Shown here: one piece after another, positions 56,300-64,000 of the stretch | Layout of the letters: the number at the start of each line of letters is the position of its first letter | Numbering within the stretch: the stretch's first letter is position 1 | Assembly (NCBI RefSeq): GCF_019218285.1 | Contig: NZ_JAHUZG010000002.1 | Coordinates: forward strand, 186,001-250,000 | DNA length: 64,000 nt | Direction of reading: 5' to 3' | Source: Antarctobacter sediminis | GTDB lineage: Bacteria; Pseudomonadota; Alphaproteobacteria; Rhodobacterales; Rhodobacteraceae | Position numbers and translations under genes: made by a program | Notes under the pieces: model-generated | What the model saw: the letters and a program-made list of their open reading frames with translations, nothing else | Told to the model about the DNA's origin: nothing | Database searches by the model: none

Positions 56300-56800
56300 A
56301 TGACCCGTATTGCGCCACAGACCGCCTATGCCGTTCTTGGTGTCACGCATGAGGATGATTTTGCGACGGTGCGGCGGGCCTGGATCAGACTGGTCAAGGC
56401 CAACCACCCGGACGCACTGGGCGGCGACGTGGAAACCGCCACCCGGCGTCTGGCGCGGATCAACGAAGCCTATGACGCCCTGTGCTGGCACAATCCCGAG
56501 AAACTGCGCATCCACAAGGAACGCGCATTGAACAAGCGCCGCGAAGAGATGAAGCGCCAGTTGCGCGCGTCCCGCACCCTGCGCGCGGCACCCCGTCCGG
56601 CGCAACCGGACGAAACGCCAAAACAGGTTGCCCCCGCATGGGACGGCAAGGAACGGCGCAAACCACAGCGTATCCAACCCCCGGCCAAGCCATCCCGCAG
56701 TGGGGCGGCGATCTGCGCCCAATGCGGCTATCACGAAGGTATTGCCGCCACCGAGCGTGACCCGCGCTTTGCCGGGGTTCAACTGGCGCGCAGCGTCTGA
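56300..56800 (+). CDS. DnaJ domain protein
   Basis: This 166-residue protein has an N-terminal J domain with the HPD motif at 36-38 (VKANHPDALGG) and ARINEAYDAL afterwards. It should activate an Hsp70 partner. A charged middle region (RIHKERALNKRREEMKRQLR) and a Pro-rich linker follow. A C-terminal CAQCGYHEG pair of cysteines may bind zinc. GAGGACAGGAC precedes the ATG. Confidence 0.88.
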   Translation: MTRIAPQTAYAVLGVTHEDDFATVRRAWIRLVKANHPDALGGDVETATRRLARINEAYDALCWHNPEKLRIHKERALNKRREEMKRQLRASRTLRAAPRPAQPDETPKQVAPAWDGKERRKPQRIQPPAKPSRSGAAICAQCGYHEGIAATERDPRFAGVQLARSV

Positions 56801-56804
56801 CGTC

Positions 56805-57494
56805 TTAGTCGAACTTGTACCGGTGCAATTCCGCACCGTGGTCCTTCAGCCATTTTCGCGGACTACGCCAATCGCCATAGAGCGCCTCGACCTGCCGCCA
56901 GAACGCAGCAGAATGGTCCATGTGCCGCAAATGCGCCACTTCATGCGCGGCAACATAGTCCAGCACTTCCGGATGACCGAGGATCAAACGCCAGGAATAC
57001 ATCAGTCCGCCATCATGGGTGCAGGAGCCCCAGCGCGACCGTGTGTCCCGCAGGGTGAGGCGATTGTACCCTCGCCCCAGACGCGCCGCATATCTGTCCG
57101 AAGCCTCGGACAGACGGTCCCGCGCCTGCGTGCGCAACCAACCCTTGAGCCGCGCGGCCACGCGCTCCTCCGGCCCCGGCACATAGATCCCGCCGTCCCC
57201 CAGCCGCACTTGCCGCCCGCTCCCGGGGCGCACCTCGCGCAGCACCCCCTCGACCGGGAGCTTGGCGCCCATGGCGACCGTCACCGGGCCGGAAACGCCC
57301 GCAAGATGCCCGCGCAGCCAGTTTTCCTTGGACCGCAAGAAGGCCAGCCCCTCGCTTTCGGGTACGGCCTGCGGCAGGGTCAGCGTCACCCGCCCGTCCA
57401 GTTGCGAGATCCGCAAGGATAACCGGCGCGCCCGCGCCGACCGTCGCAGGGCAACCGCAATCGGAGGGTTGCCAGCCAAGGTGATCTGCCCCAT
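56805..57494 (-). CDS. YgjP-type metallopeptidase (M48-related, DUF45)
   Basis: This 229-residue protein has the zinc motif AAHEVAHLRHMDHSAAFW, with HExxH at 184-188 and a third His just after. DTRSRWGSCTHDGGLMYSWRL precedes it, the family signature. The N-terminal part (ARRLSLRISQLDGRVTLTLP) forms the beta region. The ATG at 57494 is chosen because GGGG lies just upstream and a longer frame would cross the divergent promoter. It converges on the DnaJ gene with four bases between. Confidence 0.9.
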   Translation of the reverse strand: MGQITLAGNPPIAVALRRSARARRLSLRISQLDGRVTLTLPQAVPESEGLAFLRSKENWLRGHLAGVSGPVTVAMGAKLPVEGVLREVRPGSGRQVRLGDGGIYVPGPEERVAARLKGWLRTQARDRLSEASDRYAARLGRGYNRLTLRDTRSRWGSCTHDGGLMYSWRLILGHPEVLDYVAAHEVAHLRHMDHSAAFWRQVEALYGDWRSPRKWLKDHGAELHRYKFD

Positions 57495-57600
57495 ATGCCC
57501 CCTGTCCCGTGACCTGCCGCTAAAACTTTTGACATCCGCCAACTGATATGGCAGGGGGCACGGATTGTCGACAGACACTGAGAGTTGAAGGGGATCACCC

Positions 57601-57924
57601 ATGCCCAAGGAAGAATGGGGCACCAAGCGTGTCTGCCCCACCACCGGCAAGCGTTTCTATGACCTGAACCGCGACCCGATCGTCAGCCCCTATACCGGCG
57701 AGGTTGTGAACCTCGACACCGGCAAGCGGAGCATGATCGCAGCCGACAACGAAGATGCGGCCAGCACCAAGGCCAAGCAGTCCGATAATGACGTCGATCT
57801 GATCGATGATGACGATGATGTTGATGTCGGTCTCGACGATGACGATGTGCTCGAGGACGAGGACGACGACAACGTTTCGCTGGACGACATTACCGACGTC
57901 TCGAACGAAGACGACGATTCCTGA
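57601..57924 (+). CDS. TIGR02300 family acidic protein
   Basis: This 107-residue protein has the conserved N-terminus KEEWGTKRVCPTTGKRFYDLN and DPIVSPYTGE, followed by a very acidic tail (from about residue 60) rich in Asp, with runs such as IDDDDDVDVGLDDDDV. The family (FYDLN acid) is restricted to Alphaproteobacteria, and its function is unknown. AAGGGGA lies upstream of the ATG. It is followed by a strong terminator, so it is probably transcribed alone. Confidence 0.93.
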   Translation: MPKEEWGTKRVCPTTGKRFYDLNRDPIVSPYTGEVVNLDTGKRSMIAADNEDAASTKAKQSDNDVDLIDDDDDVDVGLDDDDVLEDEDDDNVSLDDITDVSNEDDDS

Positions 57925-57951
57925 TACCTTCTGCAACTTGCGGAAGACAGC

Positions 57952-57983
57952 AACGCCGGTCGGAGTTTCCGACCGGCGTTTTT
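57952..57983 (+). terminator. Rho-independent terminator after the TIGR02300 gene
   Basis: A 12-bp perfect stem, AACGCCGGTCGG (57952-57963) with CCGACCGGCGTT (57969-57980), has an AGTTT loop and is followed by TTTC. It is 28 bases after the stop codon. Confidence 0.92.
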
Positions 57984-58055
57984 CGTTGTCGGGGGCCTTG
58001 GCGAACTTGCCGTAAGGGCGCATGAGGAAAATCGTACCGCGCTGTAATTTTCCGC

Positions 58056-58084
58056 TTGATCCCACCCGTGGCAAGGCGTAATCA
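58056..58084 (+). promoter_or_regulatory. Candidate promoter of tRNA-Ala
   Basis: TTGATC (58056-58061) and TAATCA (58079-58084) are separated by 17 bases and lie 36 bases before the mature tRNA 5' end. This would leave a 5' leader of about 28 bases for RNase P removal. Confidence 0.55.
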
Positions 58085-58119
58085 CCCCCGCACGGCGCCC
58101 ATGGCGCCACCCAGGGAAT

Positions 58120-58195
<76 letters not shown>

Positions 58196-58294
58196 TCCCT
58201 CCTCCTCAGACGAAACCATGATATAGTTCACCCCGCTCGGGGACTGATCGTACCGGTTTTCCCCGGTCATATAGCGCCATCGCAAAGGGTCGTC

Positions 58295-58783
58295 ATGGAC
58301 ATCGGACAATTGACCGAACGGCTTATGGGCATGGACGACCGAACCTGGGCCCGCCATGCCAATCCGTGGAGCGGGTGGAGCCGTGTAACCATTCTGCCGC
58401 TTCTGGCGTTGACGCTGTGGTTGCGGGCTGGTCTTGGCCTTTGGACATGGGCCGCCCTTCTGGGGCTGGTCCTATGGACATGGCTGAACCCCCGGCTCTT
58501 TCCCGAACCACGTCACCTGAACGGCTGGATGTCCCGCGGCGTATTGGGAGAGCGCATCTGGCTTGCCCGCAAGACAACGCCGATTCCCGCACACCACGCG
58601 CGTGCAGCCCTGATCCTCAACAGCGTTGCCGCAGCCGGTACAATTCCTCTGGCTCTGGGGCTATGGCGGTATGAGGCGGGACTGGCGCTTGCCGGACTGG
58701 CACTGACGATGGGCGGCAAACTCTGGTTCCTTGACCGCATGGTCTGGTTGCTTGCGGACACACAGAACAGCCACCGGTGCTGA
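58295..58783 (+). CDS. Small membrane protein, DUF6653-like
   Basis: This 162-residue protein has the N-terminal motif RTWARHANPWSGWSRV, recalled from a family of small unknown membrane proteins (DUF6653), and about four hydrophobic helices (near 31-45, 50-63, 104-121 and 127-145). No catalytic residues were recognised. It lies 100 bases after tRNA-Ala, on the same strand, and converges on the next gene. The family name is from memory and less certain than the membrane topology. Confidence 0.65.
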   Translation: MDIGQLTERLMGMDDRTWARHANPWSGWSRVTILPLLALTLWLRAGLGLWTWAALLGLVLWTWLNPRLFPEPRHLNGWMSRGVLGERIWLARKTTPIPAHHARAALILNSVAAAGTIPLALGLWRYEAGLALAGLALTMGGKLWFLDRMVWLLADTQNSHRC

Positions 58784-58789
58784 TCAGCC

Positions 58790-59107
58790 TCAGACCGAAG
58801 CGAAACAGCCCAGCGCTGGCCCGTGCACGCCAATGTCCAGCGGTCCGAAATCGCTGTCGACGCAGAGCGTGAAATACCCCGCGCGCGGAAGGAACAGCAC
58901 GGAATAGGCCCCGTCTGACCGCGTGACGCTATAGCAGGTCTGTGTCAGACCTCCGCTGAAGTTCACGGTGATCGGACGCGGGCGACGCACCCGCATACTC
59001 CGAAACTCTTGCAGCAACATCCTGTCTCCGCGGGTATGCACCGCGAAGGCCTCGACCTCTTCATCCACCAGCCGCGTAACCCGCGCTGGCCAATCCTCTT
59101 GCGTCAT
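58790..59107 (-). CDS. Hypothetical protein
   Basis: This 105-residue soluble protein starts MTQEDWPARVTRLVDEEVEAF. It appears to be an alpha-beta protein with a C-terminal strand-rich part (AYSVLFLPRAGYFTLCVDS). No family was recognised. It lies five bases after the TSUP gene on the same strand and may be cotranscribed with it. Compact spacing and family-like codon use support it as a real gene. Confidence 0.7.
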   Translation of the reverse strand: MTQEDWPARVTRLVDEEVEAFAVHTRGDRMLLQEFRSMRVRRPRPITVNFSGGLTQTCYSVTRSDGAYSVLFLPRAGYFTLCVDSDFGPLDIGVHGPALGCFASV

Positions 59108-59112
59108 GCGGT

Positions 59113-59880
59113 CTAGAGTAAGGCCCGCCGGACAAGGTTCAAGCCCGCGACAAGCAGTACAACCAAGGTGGCGCGCCGAAAGGCTTGCTGGTCAATACGG
59201 TCCTGCACCCGTCCGCCCAGCCACATGCCGATCAAGGCAGGCGGCAGCAACAGCAGCGACAACCAGACCGTCCGTCCATTCAGCACCCCCGAGCCAAGGT
59301 GCCCGACCGTCAGGGCCACCGCCCCCAGCCCGTAAATCACCCCCTGCACCCGCATCTGCTCTCGTTTTTCGGTGCCCATGGCGGTCAGATAGGCCACGGT
59401 CGGCGGCCCCCAGACACCGGACAGCCCACCGATGAACCCTGCAATGCCGCCGATGCCAATCTCCAGCCCGCGATGCCCCTCACCGCCGACGCGCGGCTGC
59501 CATCCCGCCAGTTGCAACAGCGCGAACAGCGTGATCGGCCCGCCGATCATCAACAACAGAACCTGCGTTGGCAGGACCGACACCAACTGCGAGGACAAAA
59601 GCAACAGGACAAGCAAGGCACCAAGAAACACCCGAAAGCGCATAACCGAATCGAACGCGGCCCGCGGTCCCTGCGCCATGGCTTGAAACCCGTTGGTCGC
59701 CAGTGTCGGCAGAATCAGCCCCGCTAGCGCAAGTTCCGGCGAAATCACACTGCCCAATCCCGAGATCAGAACCATCGGCATTGCAAAACCCACCAGCCCC
59801 TTGATCACACCGGCAAGCAGCGCAATTCCTACGGCAGACAACAGGATCAGGGGCGGGAGGTCAGCAAGCAATCCAGGCAT
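59113..59880 (-). CDS. TSUP (TauE/SafE) family membrane transporter
   Basis: This 255-residue membrane protein has about eight helices. AGVIKGLVGFAMPMVLISGL near the N-terminus and GIAGFIGGLSGVWGPPTVAYL in the middle are the two pseudo-repeat signatures of TauE/SafE proteins, which move sulfite, sulfoacetate or other organic anions. The substrate is unknown. It is divergent from mcd with 226 bases between, and is followed closely by the hypothetical gene at 58790. Confidence 0.9.
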   Translation of the reverse strand: MPGLLADLPPLILLSAVGIALLAGVIKGLVGFAMPMVLISGLGSVISPELALAGLILPTLATNGFQAMAQGPRAAFDSVMRFRVFLGALLVLLLLSSQLVSVLPTQVLLLMIGGPITLFALLQLAGWQPRVGGEGHRGLEIGIGGIAGFIGGLSGVWGPPTVAYLTAMGTEKREQMRVQGVIYGLGAVALTVGHLGSGVLNGRTVWLSLLLLPPALIGMWLGGRVQDRIDQQAFRRATLVVLLVAGLNLVRRALL

Positions 59881-59913
59881 GATCGCCTCATATCACGCCG
59901 TTTGACCGGCGCA

Positions 59914-59985
59914 CGCAAATTTGCGACGCGCAATAAATGAACAACTCCGCCGCACTCAAGGTATTTTTGTTGCGCTGCACCTGCA
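59914..59985. promoter_or_regulatory. Divergent TSUP/mcd control region with dyads
   Basis: CGCAAATTTGCG (59914-59925) is a perfect 12-base palindrome. TTGCGACGCGCAA (59921-59933) overlaps it as a second dyad. GCTGCACCTGC followed by AAAG (59975-59985) is shared with the region upstream of mcl1. A regulator of acyl-CoA or C2 metabolism could bind here; its identity is unknown. A 6-bp GC hairpin at 60015-60030 lies in the presumed leader. Confidence 0.5.
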
Positions 59986-60106
59986 AAGTAGTTAGGACCA
60001 TCGGGACAACGGGCGCGGGGCTTTCCCCGCCCACGACAGGTAAAACGATACATTGGCACGGTGGGACCGCCCCGGGCGGCCCGCGCAGCATGAGAGGACC
60101 CGGTAC

Positions 60107-61792
60107 ATGGCGCATGACGGACAAGACCTGAGCCTTGGCAGCGTGATTCTGCCCGATCTTCTGAAACTCACCGGCGAGGCCGTGGCCCCCGTCGAGTCCA
60201 TCCTCGAAACCGCACGGGGCCACGTGCGCCAGATGGTTCTGGTGGATGGGCGGGTCTCCGGCGCGCTGATAGAAGAAAACCAGTTTGCCGCCCATGGGCT
60301 GGCATGGCTGGCCACCTATGTCGAATCGCTGCGCCAGATGCAGGCCTGGGCCGAAAAGCTGAACGCCGAGGGGAATTTCGGCGAAGTCGAACAGCTGCTG
60401 CACCAGATCGCCTTCGGCGAATACCTTTCGCAGATCCATGGCGGCATCCAGATGAACCAGGGCGAAATCGTGCGCCTTGCGGACATGGGCCTGAATCAGG
60501 ACGAACGCCGCGCCATGCTGACCCCGACGGTCGAACACCTCATGCAGCACGGCAACAATCCCGGCGCGCGCGCACGGCTTGTGACGCTGATGCAGGAACG
60601 TCAGGCCGAGGTCACTGTCGGCCGCACCGGCCTTGATGAAGAACTGGAGATGATCCGCGACCAGTTCCGCCGCTACGCGGTAGAAAAGGTCGAACCCTTC
60701 GCCCATGAATGGCACCTCAAGGATGAATTGATCCCGATGGAGGTCATCGAGGAACTCTCCGAAATGGGGGTCTTCGGATTGACCATCCCGGAAAACCTCG
60801 GCGGGTTTGGCCTGTCCAAGGCCTCGATGTGCGTGGTCTCCGAAGAACTGTCGCGCGGCTACATCGGTGTCGGCAGCCTCGCCACCCGCTCTGAAATCGC
60901 CGCCGAACTGATCCTCGCGGGCGGCACAGACGAGCAAAAGGAAAAATGGCTGCCCCGCCTGGCTTCGGGCGAAACCCTGCCCACCGCCGTCTTTACCGAA
61001 CCGAACACCGGCTCGGATCTGGGCAGCCTGCGTACCCGCGCGGTCAAGGACGAAAACGGCGATTACAAGATCACCGGCAACAAGACATGGATCACCCACG
61101 CGGCGCGCACCCATATCATGACACTGCTGGCCCGCACCGATCCGGCGACGGACAACTACAAGGGCCTGTCGATGTTCATCGCCGAAAAGACCCCCGGCAC
61201 CGATGAAACCCCCTTCCCGACCGAAGGAATGACCGGCGGCGAAATCGAGGTGCTCGGCTATCGCGGCATGAAGGAATATGAACTCGGTTTCGACAATTTC
61301 CACGTAAAGGGTGAGAACCTCCTCGGCGGCGAAGAAGGCAACGGTTTCAAACAGCTGATGGAAACCTTCGAATCCGCCCGCATCCAGACAGCGGCCCGCG
61401 CCATCGGCGTGGCGCAATCGGCAATGGATGTCGGCATGCAATACGCGATCGACCGCAAACAGTTCGGCAAATCACTGATCGACTTCCCCCGCGTCTCCGG
61501 CAAGCTGGCCATGATGGCGGTGGAAATCATGATCGCCCGGCAACTGACCTATTTCTCCGCCCGCGAAAAGGACGACGGCCGCCGCTGCGACCTCGAGGCC
61601 GGTATGGCAAAACTGCTTGGCGCCCGAGTGGCCTGGGCCAATGCGGACAACGCGCTCCAGATCCACGGCGGCAACGGCTTTGCCCTCGAATACAGCATCA
61701 GCCGCATCCTCTGTGACGCCCGCATCCTGAACATCTTTGAAGGCGCGGCCGAGATTCAGGCGCAGGTCATCGCCCGCCGCCTATTGGGCTGA
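60107..61792 (+). CDS. mcd: (2S)-Methylsuccinyl-CoA dehydrogenase
   Basis: This 561-residue flavoenzyme of the acyl-CoA dehydrogenase superfamily oxidises (2S)-methylsuccinyl-CoA to mesaconyl-CoA in the ethylmalonyl-CoA pathway. The catalytic fold starts after about residue 170, and the N-terminal extension of about 160 residues separates it from ordinary acyl-CoA dehydrogenases. FAD and substrate motifs include AVFTEPNTGSDLGSLRT, NKTWITHAARTHIM, and NIFEGAAEIQAQVIAR, with the catalytic Glu region. The ATG at 60107 follows GAGAGGA. Confidence 0.9.
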   Translation: MAHDGQDLSLGSVILPDLLKLTGEAVAPVESILETARGHVRQMVLVDGRVSGALIEENQFAAHGLAWLATYVESLRQMQAWAEKLNAEGNFGEVEQLLHQIAFGEYLSQIHGGIQMNQGEIVRLADMGLNQDERRAMLTPTVEHLMQHGNNPGARARLVTLMQERQAEVTVGRTGLDEELEMIRDQFRRYAVEKVEPFAHEWHLKDELIPMEVIEELSEMGVFGLTIPENLGGFGLSKASMCVVSEELSRGYIGVGSLATRSEIAAELILAGGTDEQKEKWLPRLASGETLPTAVFTEPNTGSDLGSLRTRAVKDENGDYKITGNKTWITHAARTHIMTLLARTDPATDNYKGLSMFIAEKTPGTDETPFPTEGMTGGEIEVLGYRGMKEYELGFDNFHVKGENLLGGEEGNGFKQLMETFESARIQTAARAIGVAQSAMDVGMQYAIDRKQFGKSLIDFPRVSGKLAMMAVEIMIARQLTYFSAREKDDGRRCDLEAGMAKLLGARVAWANADNALQIHGGNGFALEYSISRILCDARILNIFEGAAEIQAQVIARRLLG

Positions 61793-61814
61793 TCCCCTCG
61801 ATACATTGTACATC

Positions 61815-61840
61815 AAACGGCCCCCGCGTGGGGCCGTTTT
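61815..61840 (+). terminator. Rho-independent terminator after mcd
   Basis: A 10-bp stem AAACGGCCCC (61815-61824) and GGGGCCGTTT (61830-61839) encloses CGCGT and runs into TTTT. It is 23 bases after the mcd stop. Confidence 0.85.
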
Positions 61841-61861
61841 CGGTTGGCCGCAACGCCCCCG

Positions 61862-61919
61862 TTTCTTCTGTCCCGAAATATCCCGGGGGGAGCGCGCAGC
61901 GCGGGGGGCAGAGCCCCCC
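61862..61919 (+). repeat. GC-rich double-hairpin repeat, intergenic copy
   Basis: This copy reads TTTCTTCTGTCCCGAAATATCCCGGGGGG and then AGCGCGCAGCGC, and ends with the stem GGGGGGC-AGA-GCCCCCC (61903-61919). It matches the copy at 23662-23711 and, in reverse, the copy in xdhB. It lies between the mcd terminator and the CMD gene. Confidence 0.78.
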
Positions 61920-62029
61920 TTCCCGGTCCGCGTAGACCCCAGGATAATCCCGCCACGGCTTGATCCAGCACAAGGCAGGCACGGGCACAGCGTGCTCATG
62001 AGACGCCATAAACATCTCAGGAGACCGAT

Positions 62030-62371
62030 ATGTCCTTTACCGAGAAATTCGCCGAGACCCGCAACAACCTGCGCAACCTGCGCAAAGCCATTCCCGACAC
62101 CTTCGCCGGATTTGTCTCGATGGAAAAGGCGGCCAGCGCCGACGGCGTGCTCAGCCACAAGGAAAAGGAACTGATCGCCCTCGGCATCGCCGTGGCGCTG
62201 CGGTGCGAAGACTGCATCACCAGTCATGTCGGGGCCTGTCACCGCGCGGGCGTCACGCGCGAAGAAATGGTCGAAGCCCTGGGAACGGCAATCCAGATGT
62301 CCGGCGGTCCGGGCCTGATGTATGCCTCCAAGGCGCTGGCCGCCTTTGACGAGGGTCTGGCGGCCGCCTGA
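62030..62371 (+). CDS. Carboxymuconolactone decarboxylase family protein (AhpD-like)
   Basis: This 113-residue helical protein has the CxxC motif in ALRCEDCITSHVGACHRAGVTREEM, the redox pair of AhpD-like peroxidase partners, and MSGGPGLMYASKAL near the end. It probably reduces peroxides or acts as a disulfide carrier, rather than as the ring-decarboxylating enzyme that gives the family its name. CAGGAGA precedes the ATG at 62030. Confidence 0.9.
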   Translation: MSFTEKFAETRNNLRNLRKAIPDTFAGFVSMEKAASADGVLSHKEKELIALGIAVALRCEDCITSHVGACHRAGVTREEMVEALGTAIQMSGGPGLMYASKALAAFDEGLAAA

Positions 62372-62446
62372 ACCACGCCCTGCGTCAGGCTGTCGCGACG
62401 GGGTCACATTCAAACTCCGTTATATGATTATCAACTCAACCAACGG

Positions 62447-62926
62447 ATGGACCCGATGATCAGGTATCTTGCTTTCGCCCTCACCCTCACTGCCGTTCCG
62501 GCGCTTGCCCAACAGGGCCAGCCCGGCGCACATTTCATTGAAATGTGGGATCTGGACGGCGACGGCAAAGTCACGGTCGAAGAAGCCGCCGCAAGGCGGG
62601 CCGATGTCTTTGCCGCTTTCGACAGCAACGAAGACGGCTTCCTCGACGCCGAGGAATACGTGCTGTTCGATGACGCGCGCGAGGCCGACATGGCAGAAAA
62701 CGGCGGTCACGGCAAAGGCGCGATGATGCGCGCTGCCGATGGCATGCTCTTGGAACGCAACGATGCCGACGAGGACGGCAGGGTCAGCCTTGCCGAATTC
62801 GTCGACGGCGCAAAGGCCTGGATCACCCAGATGGACCGCGACGAAGACGGGGCCGTCACCACCGCGGATTTCGGCCGCGGCATGGGTCAAGGTCAGGGCA
62901 TGGGGAAAGGCAAGACAGGCAACTGA
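62447..62926 (+). CDS. Secreted EF-hand calcium-binding protein
   Basis: This 159-residue protein has a signal peptide (MIRYLAFALTLTAVPALAQ). Four EF-hand loops follow: DLDGDGKVTVEE, DSNEDGFLDAEE, DADEDGRVSLAE and DRDEDGAVTTAD. These should bind calcium in the periplasm. The C-terminus is a Gly-Gln-Lys tail. Alternative starts at 62447 and 62456 differ by three residues; the later one gives a cleaner signal peptide. The partner is unknown. Confidence 0.88.
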   Translation: MDPMIRYLAFALTLTAVPALAQQGQPGAHFIEMWDLDGDGKVTVEEAAARRADVFAAFDSNEDGFLDAEEYVLFDDAREADMAENGGHGKGAMMRAADGMLLERNDADEDGRVSLAEFVDGAKAWITQMDRDEDGAVTTADFGRGMGQGQGMGKGKTGN

Positions 62927-62940
62927 GCTTGCCTGAAAGG

Positions 62941-62970
62941 ATGCGCGGCGGATCGTCCCCCGCCGCGCAT
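62941..62970. terminator. Bidirectional hairpin between the EF-hand gene and pheT
   Basis: A perfect 11-bp stem ATGCGCGGCGG (62941-62951) and CCGCCGCGCAT (62960-62970) lies in the 54-base gap between the two convergent genes. There is no long T-run on either strand, so its efficiency is uncertain. Confidence 0.7.
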
Positions 62971-62980
62971 CTGATTGGGT

Positions 62981-64000
62981 TCAGCCGCGCAGCGTACCGC
63001 CGGTGGCCTTGGTCACTTTTTCGACGATCTTCGCGGCAACCGCCTCGATGTCTTTTTCCTTCAGCGTCTTGTCCGTCGGTTGCAGACGCACGGTGATGGC
63101 CAGAGATTTCTTGCCCTCGCCAAGGCTGCCGCCGATGAATTCGTCAAAGACGCGCACATCCTCGATCAGCGCCTTGTCGGCACCGGCCGCCGCGTTGACC
63201 AGTGTCAGCGCCTCGACATCCGCATCGACCACAAAAGCAAAATCACGTTCGACCGACTGAAGATCGTTCAGCACCAGCGCAGGGCGGGTCGCGCCGCTTT
63301 TGCGGGGCATCGGCACCTGTTCCGGCCAAATCACAAAGCCCACCGCCGGGCCTTTGACGTCCAGCGCGTCCAGTACCTTGGGATGCAGTTCGCCAAAGAC
63401 GCCCAGCGTCTTTTTGGGGCCAAGGCACATGCGGCCATGACGGCCCGGGTGCCACCAGCTTTCACCGCCGCGCAGCACCTGCATCTTGGCCGGCGCGCCG
63501 ATTGCGGCCAGCACGGCCTCGGCGTCGGCCTTGGCGTCATACAGATCCACGGGGCGCGAGGCGCCATGCACGTCCTTGGGTCCGGTGCGGCCAATCAGGA
63601 CGCCAGCCACCTGAAGATGCTGTTCGCCCGGCTCGCCCCCGTCAAAGACGTGACCAACCTCGAACAGCGCCTGGTCGGCAAACCCGCGCGCCTGATTGCG
63701 GGCTGCCGCCTGCAACAGGCCAGGCAGCAATGCCGGCCGCATGTGGCTCATTTCCGAGCTGATCGGATTTGCCAGCATATGCCCATCGTCACCGCCGTCA
63801 AACAGCGCCGCCGCGGCCTGATCGATAAAGCTGTAGGTGACGCATTCATTGTAGCCCAGCGCCGCAACCGTCCGCCGCGCCGTGCGCTGGCGCACCTGCA
63901 TCGGCGACAGGATCGGGCGCGGCACACCGTCGGACAGGCGCGGAAGGGGCTTGCCCTGCAGCTTGGTCAGCGAGGCGATACGCGCCACTTCCTCGACGAG
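62981..64000 (-). CDS. pheT: Phenylalanine-tRNA ligase beta subunit, 5' end beyond window
   Basis: This is the C-terminal 339 codons of PheT, which with PheS charges tRNA-Phe. The minus-strand frame is open to the right edge. It has ALGYNECVTYSFIDQAAAAL from the catalytic-like core domain (B6/B7). The C-terminal ferredoxin-fold anticodon-binding domain begins near LNDLQSVERDFAFVVDADV and ends RLQPTDKTLKEKDIEAVAAK. The gene is truncated only by the window. It converges on the EF-hand gene. Confidence 0.96.
   Translation of the reverse strand, partial: LVEEVARIASLTKLQGKPLPRLSDGVPRPILSPMQVRQRTARRTVAALGYNECVTYSFIDQAAAALFDGGDDGHMLANPISSEMSHMRPALLPGLLQAAARNQARGFADQALFEVGHVFDGGEPGEQHLQVAGVLIGRTGPKDVHGASRPVDLYDAKADAEAVLAAIGAPAKMQVLRGGESWWHPGRHGRMCLGPKKTLGVFGELHPKVLDALDVKGPAVGFVIWPEQVPMPRKSGATRPALVLNDLQSVERDFAFVVDADVEALTLVNAAAGADKALIEDVRVFDEFIGGSLGEGKKSLAITVRLQPTDKTLKEKDIEAVAAKIVEKVTKATGGTLRG

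Noticed and set aside
59937-60131. Small plus-strand open frame of 64 codons upstream of mcd
   Set aside because: It runs through the promoter region into mcd in another frame, lacks a ribosome-binding site and has a Gly/Pro-rich, family-free product.

Overview
The window looks like chromosomal DNA of a marine-type Rhodobacteraceae member (Roseobacter group, Alphaproteobacteria). The evidence is high G+C, dense gene packing with many ATGA/GTGA overlaps, a TIGR02300 acidic protein, a Tol-Pal locus next to tilS and ftsH, two genes of the ethylmalonyl-CoA pathway (mcl1 and mcd), and a dgcN-dgcA pair for D-glutamate catabolism. No phage, plasmid, transposase, CRISPR array or defence island was seen. 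Both ends cut through tRNA synthetase genes: hisS on the left and pheT on the right, both on the minus strand.

Layout. 1-9.3 kb: hisS (partial), slyX, a lipoprotein gene, dnaE, an alpha/beta hydrolase with Cys at the nucleophile position, and a divergent MFS exporter/MarR pair with an operator-like dyad. 9.5-18.8 kb: one long plus-strand unit, xdhA-xdhB-xdhC followed by a two-NBD ATPase, two permeases and a BMP-type binding protein, closed by a strong terminator. It reads as purine uptake plus xanthine oxidation. 18.9-23.6 kb: secretin-N-like, VWA and CBS proteins, an aldo/keto reductase, a nitroreductase and an alpha-methylacyl-CoA racemase. 23.8-28.9 kb: the Lhr-type helicase and PdeM of the ligase-associated repair system, a hotdog thioesterase, a MOSC protein and a methyltransferase. 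28.9-38.8 kb: ftsH, tilS and the tolQ-tolR-tolA-tolB-pal-cpoB cluster, with ybgC nearby.

38.9-47.1 kb: an HNH protein, an MscS channel, a flavoprotein, an OmpA protein with several BON-like repeats, and then D-amino acid transaminase, dgcA and dgcN on one strand. 47.3-56.1 kb: a periplasmic ClpP-fold protein, mcl1, a sulfotransferase-like protein, an Lrp regulator divergent from a LysE exporter, accA, a CcdA/periplasmic thioredoxin pair, a cation/proton antiporter and a GntR regulator. 56.3-64 kb: a DnaJ-domain protein, a YgjP-type metallopeptidase, the TIGR02300 protein, tRNA-Ala(GGC), small unknown proteins, a TSUP transporter, mcd, a CMD protein, an EF-hand protein and pheT.

The points most worth following are: (1) a dispersed GC-rich double-hairpin repeat, one copy of which lies in frame inside xdhB; (2) the dgcN-dgcA-dat neighbourhood, which suggests general D-amino acid nitrogen being funnelled through D-glutamate; (3) shared sequence upstream of mcl1 and mcd; and (4) several enzymes with changed catalytic-site residues. 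No wholly new system was identified with confidence.
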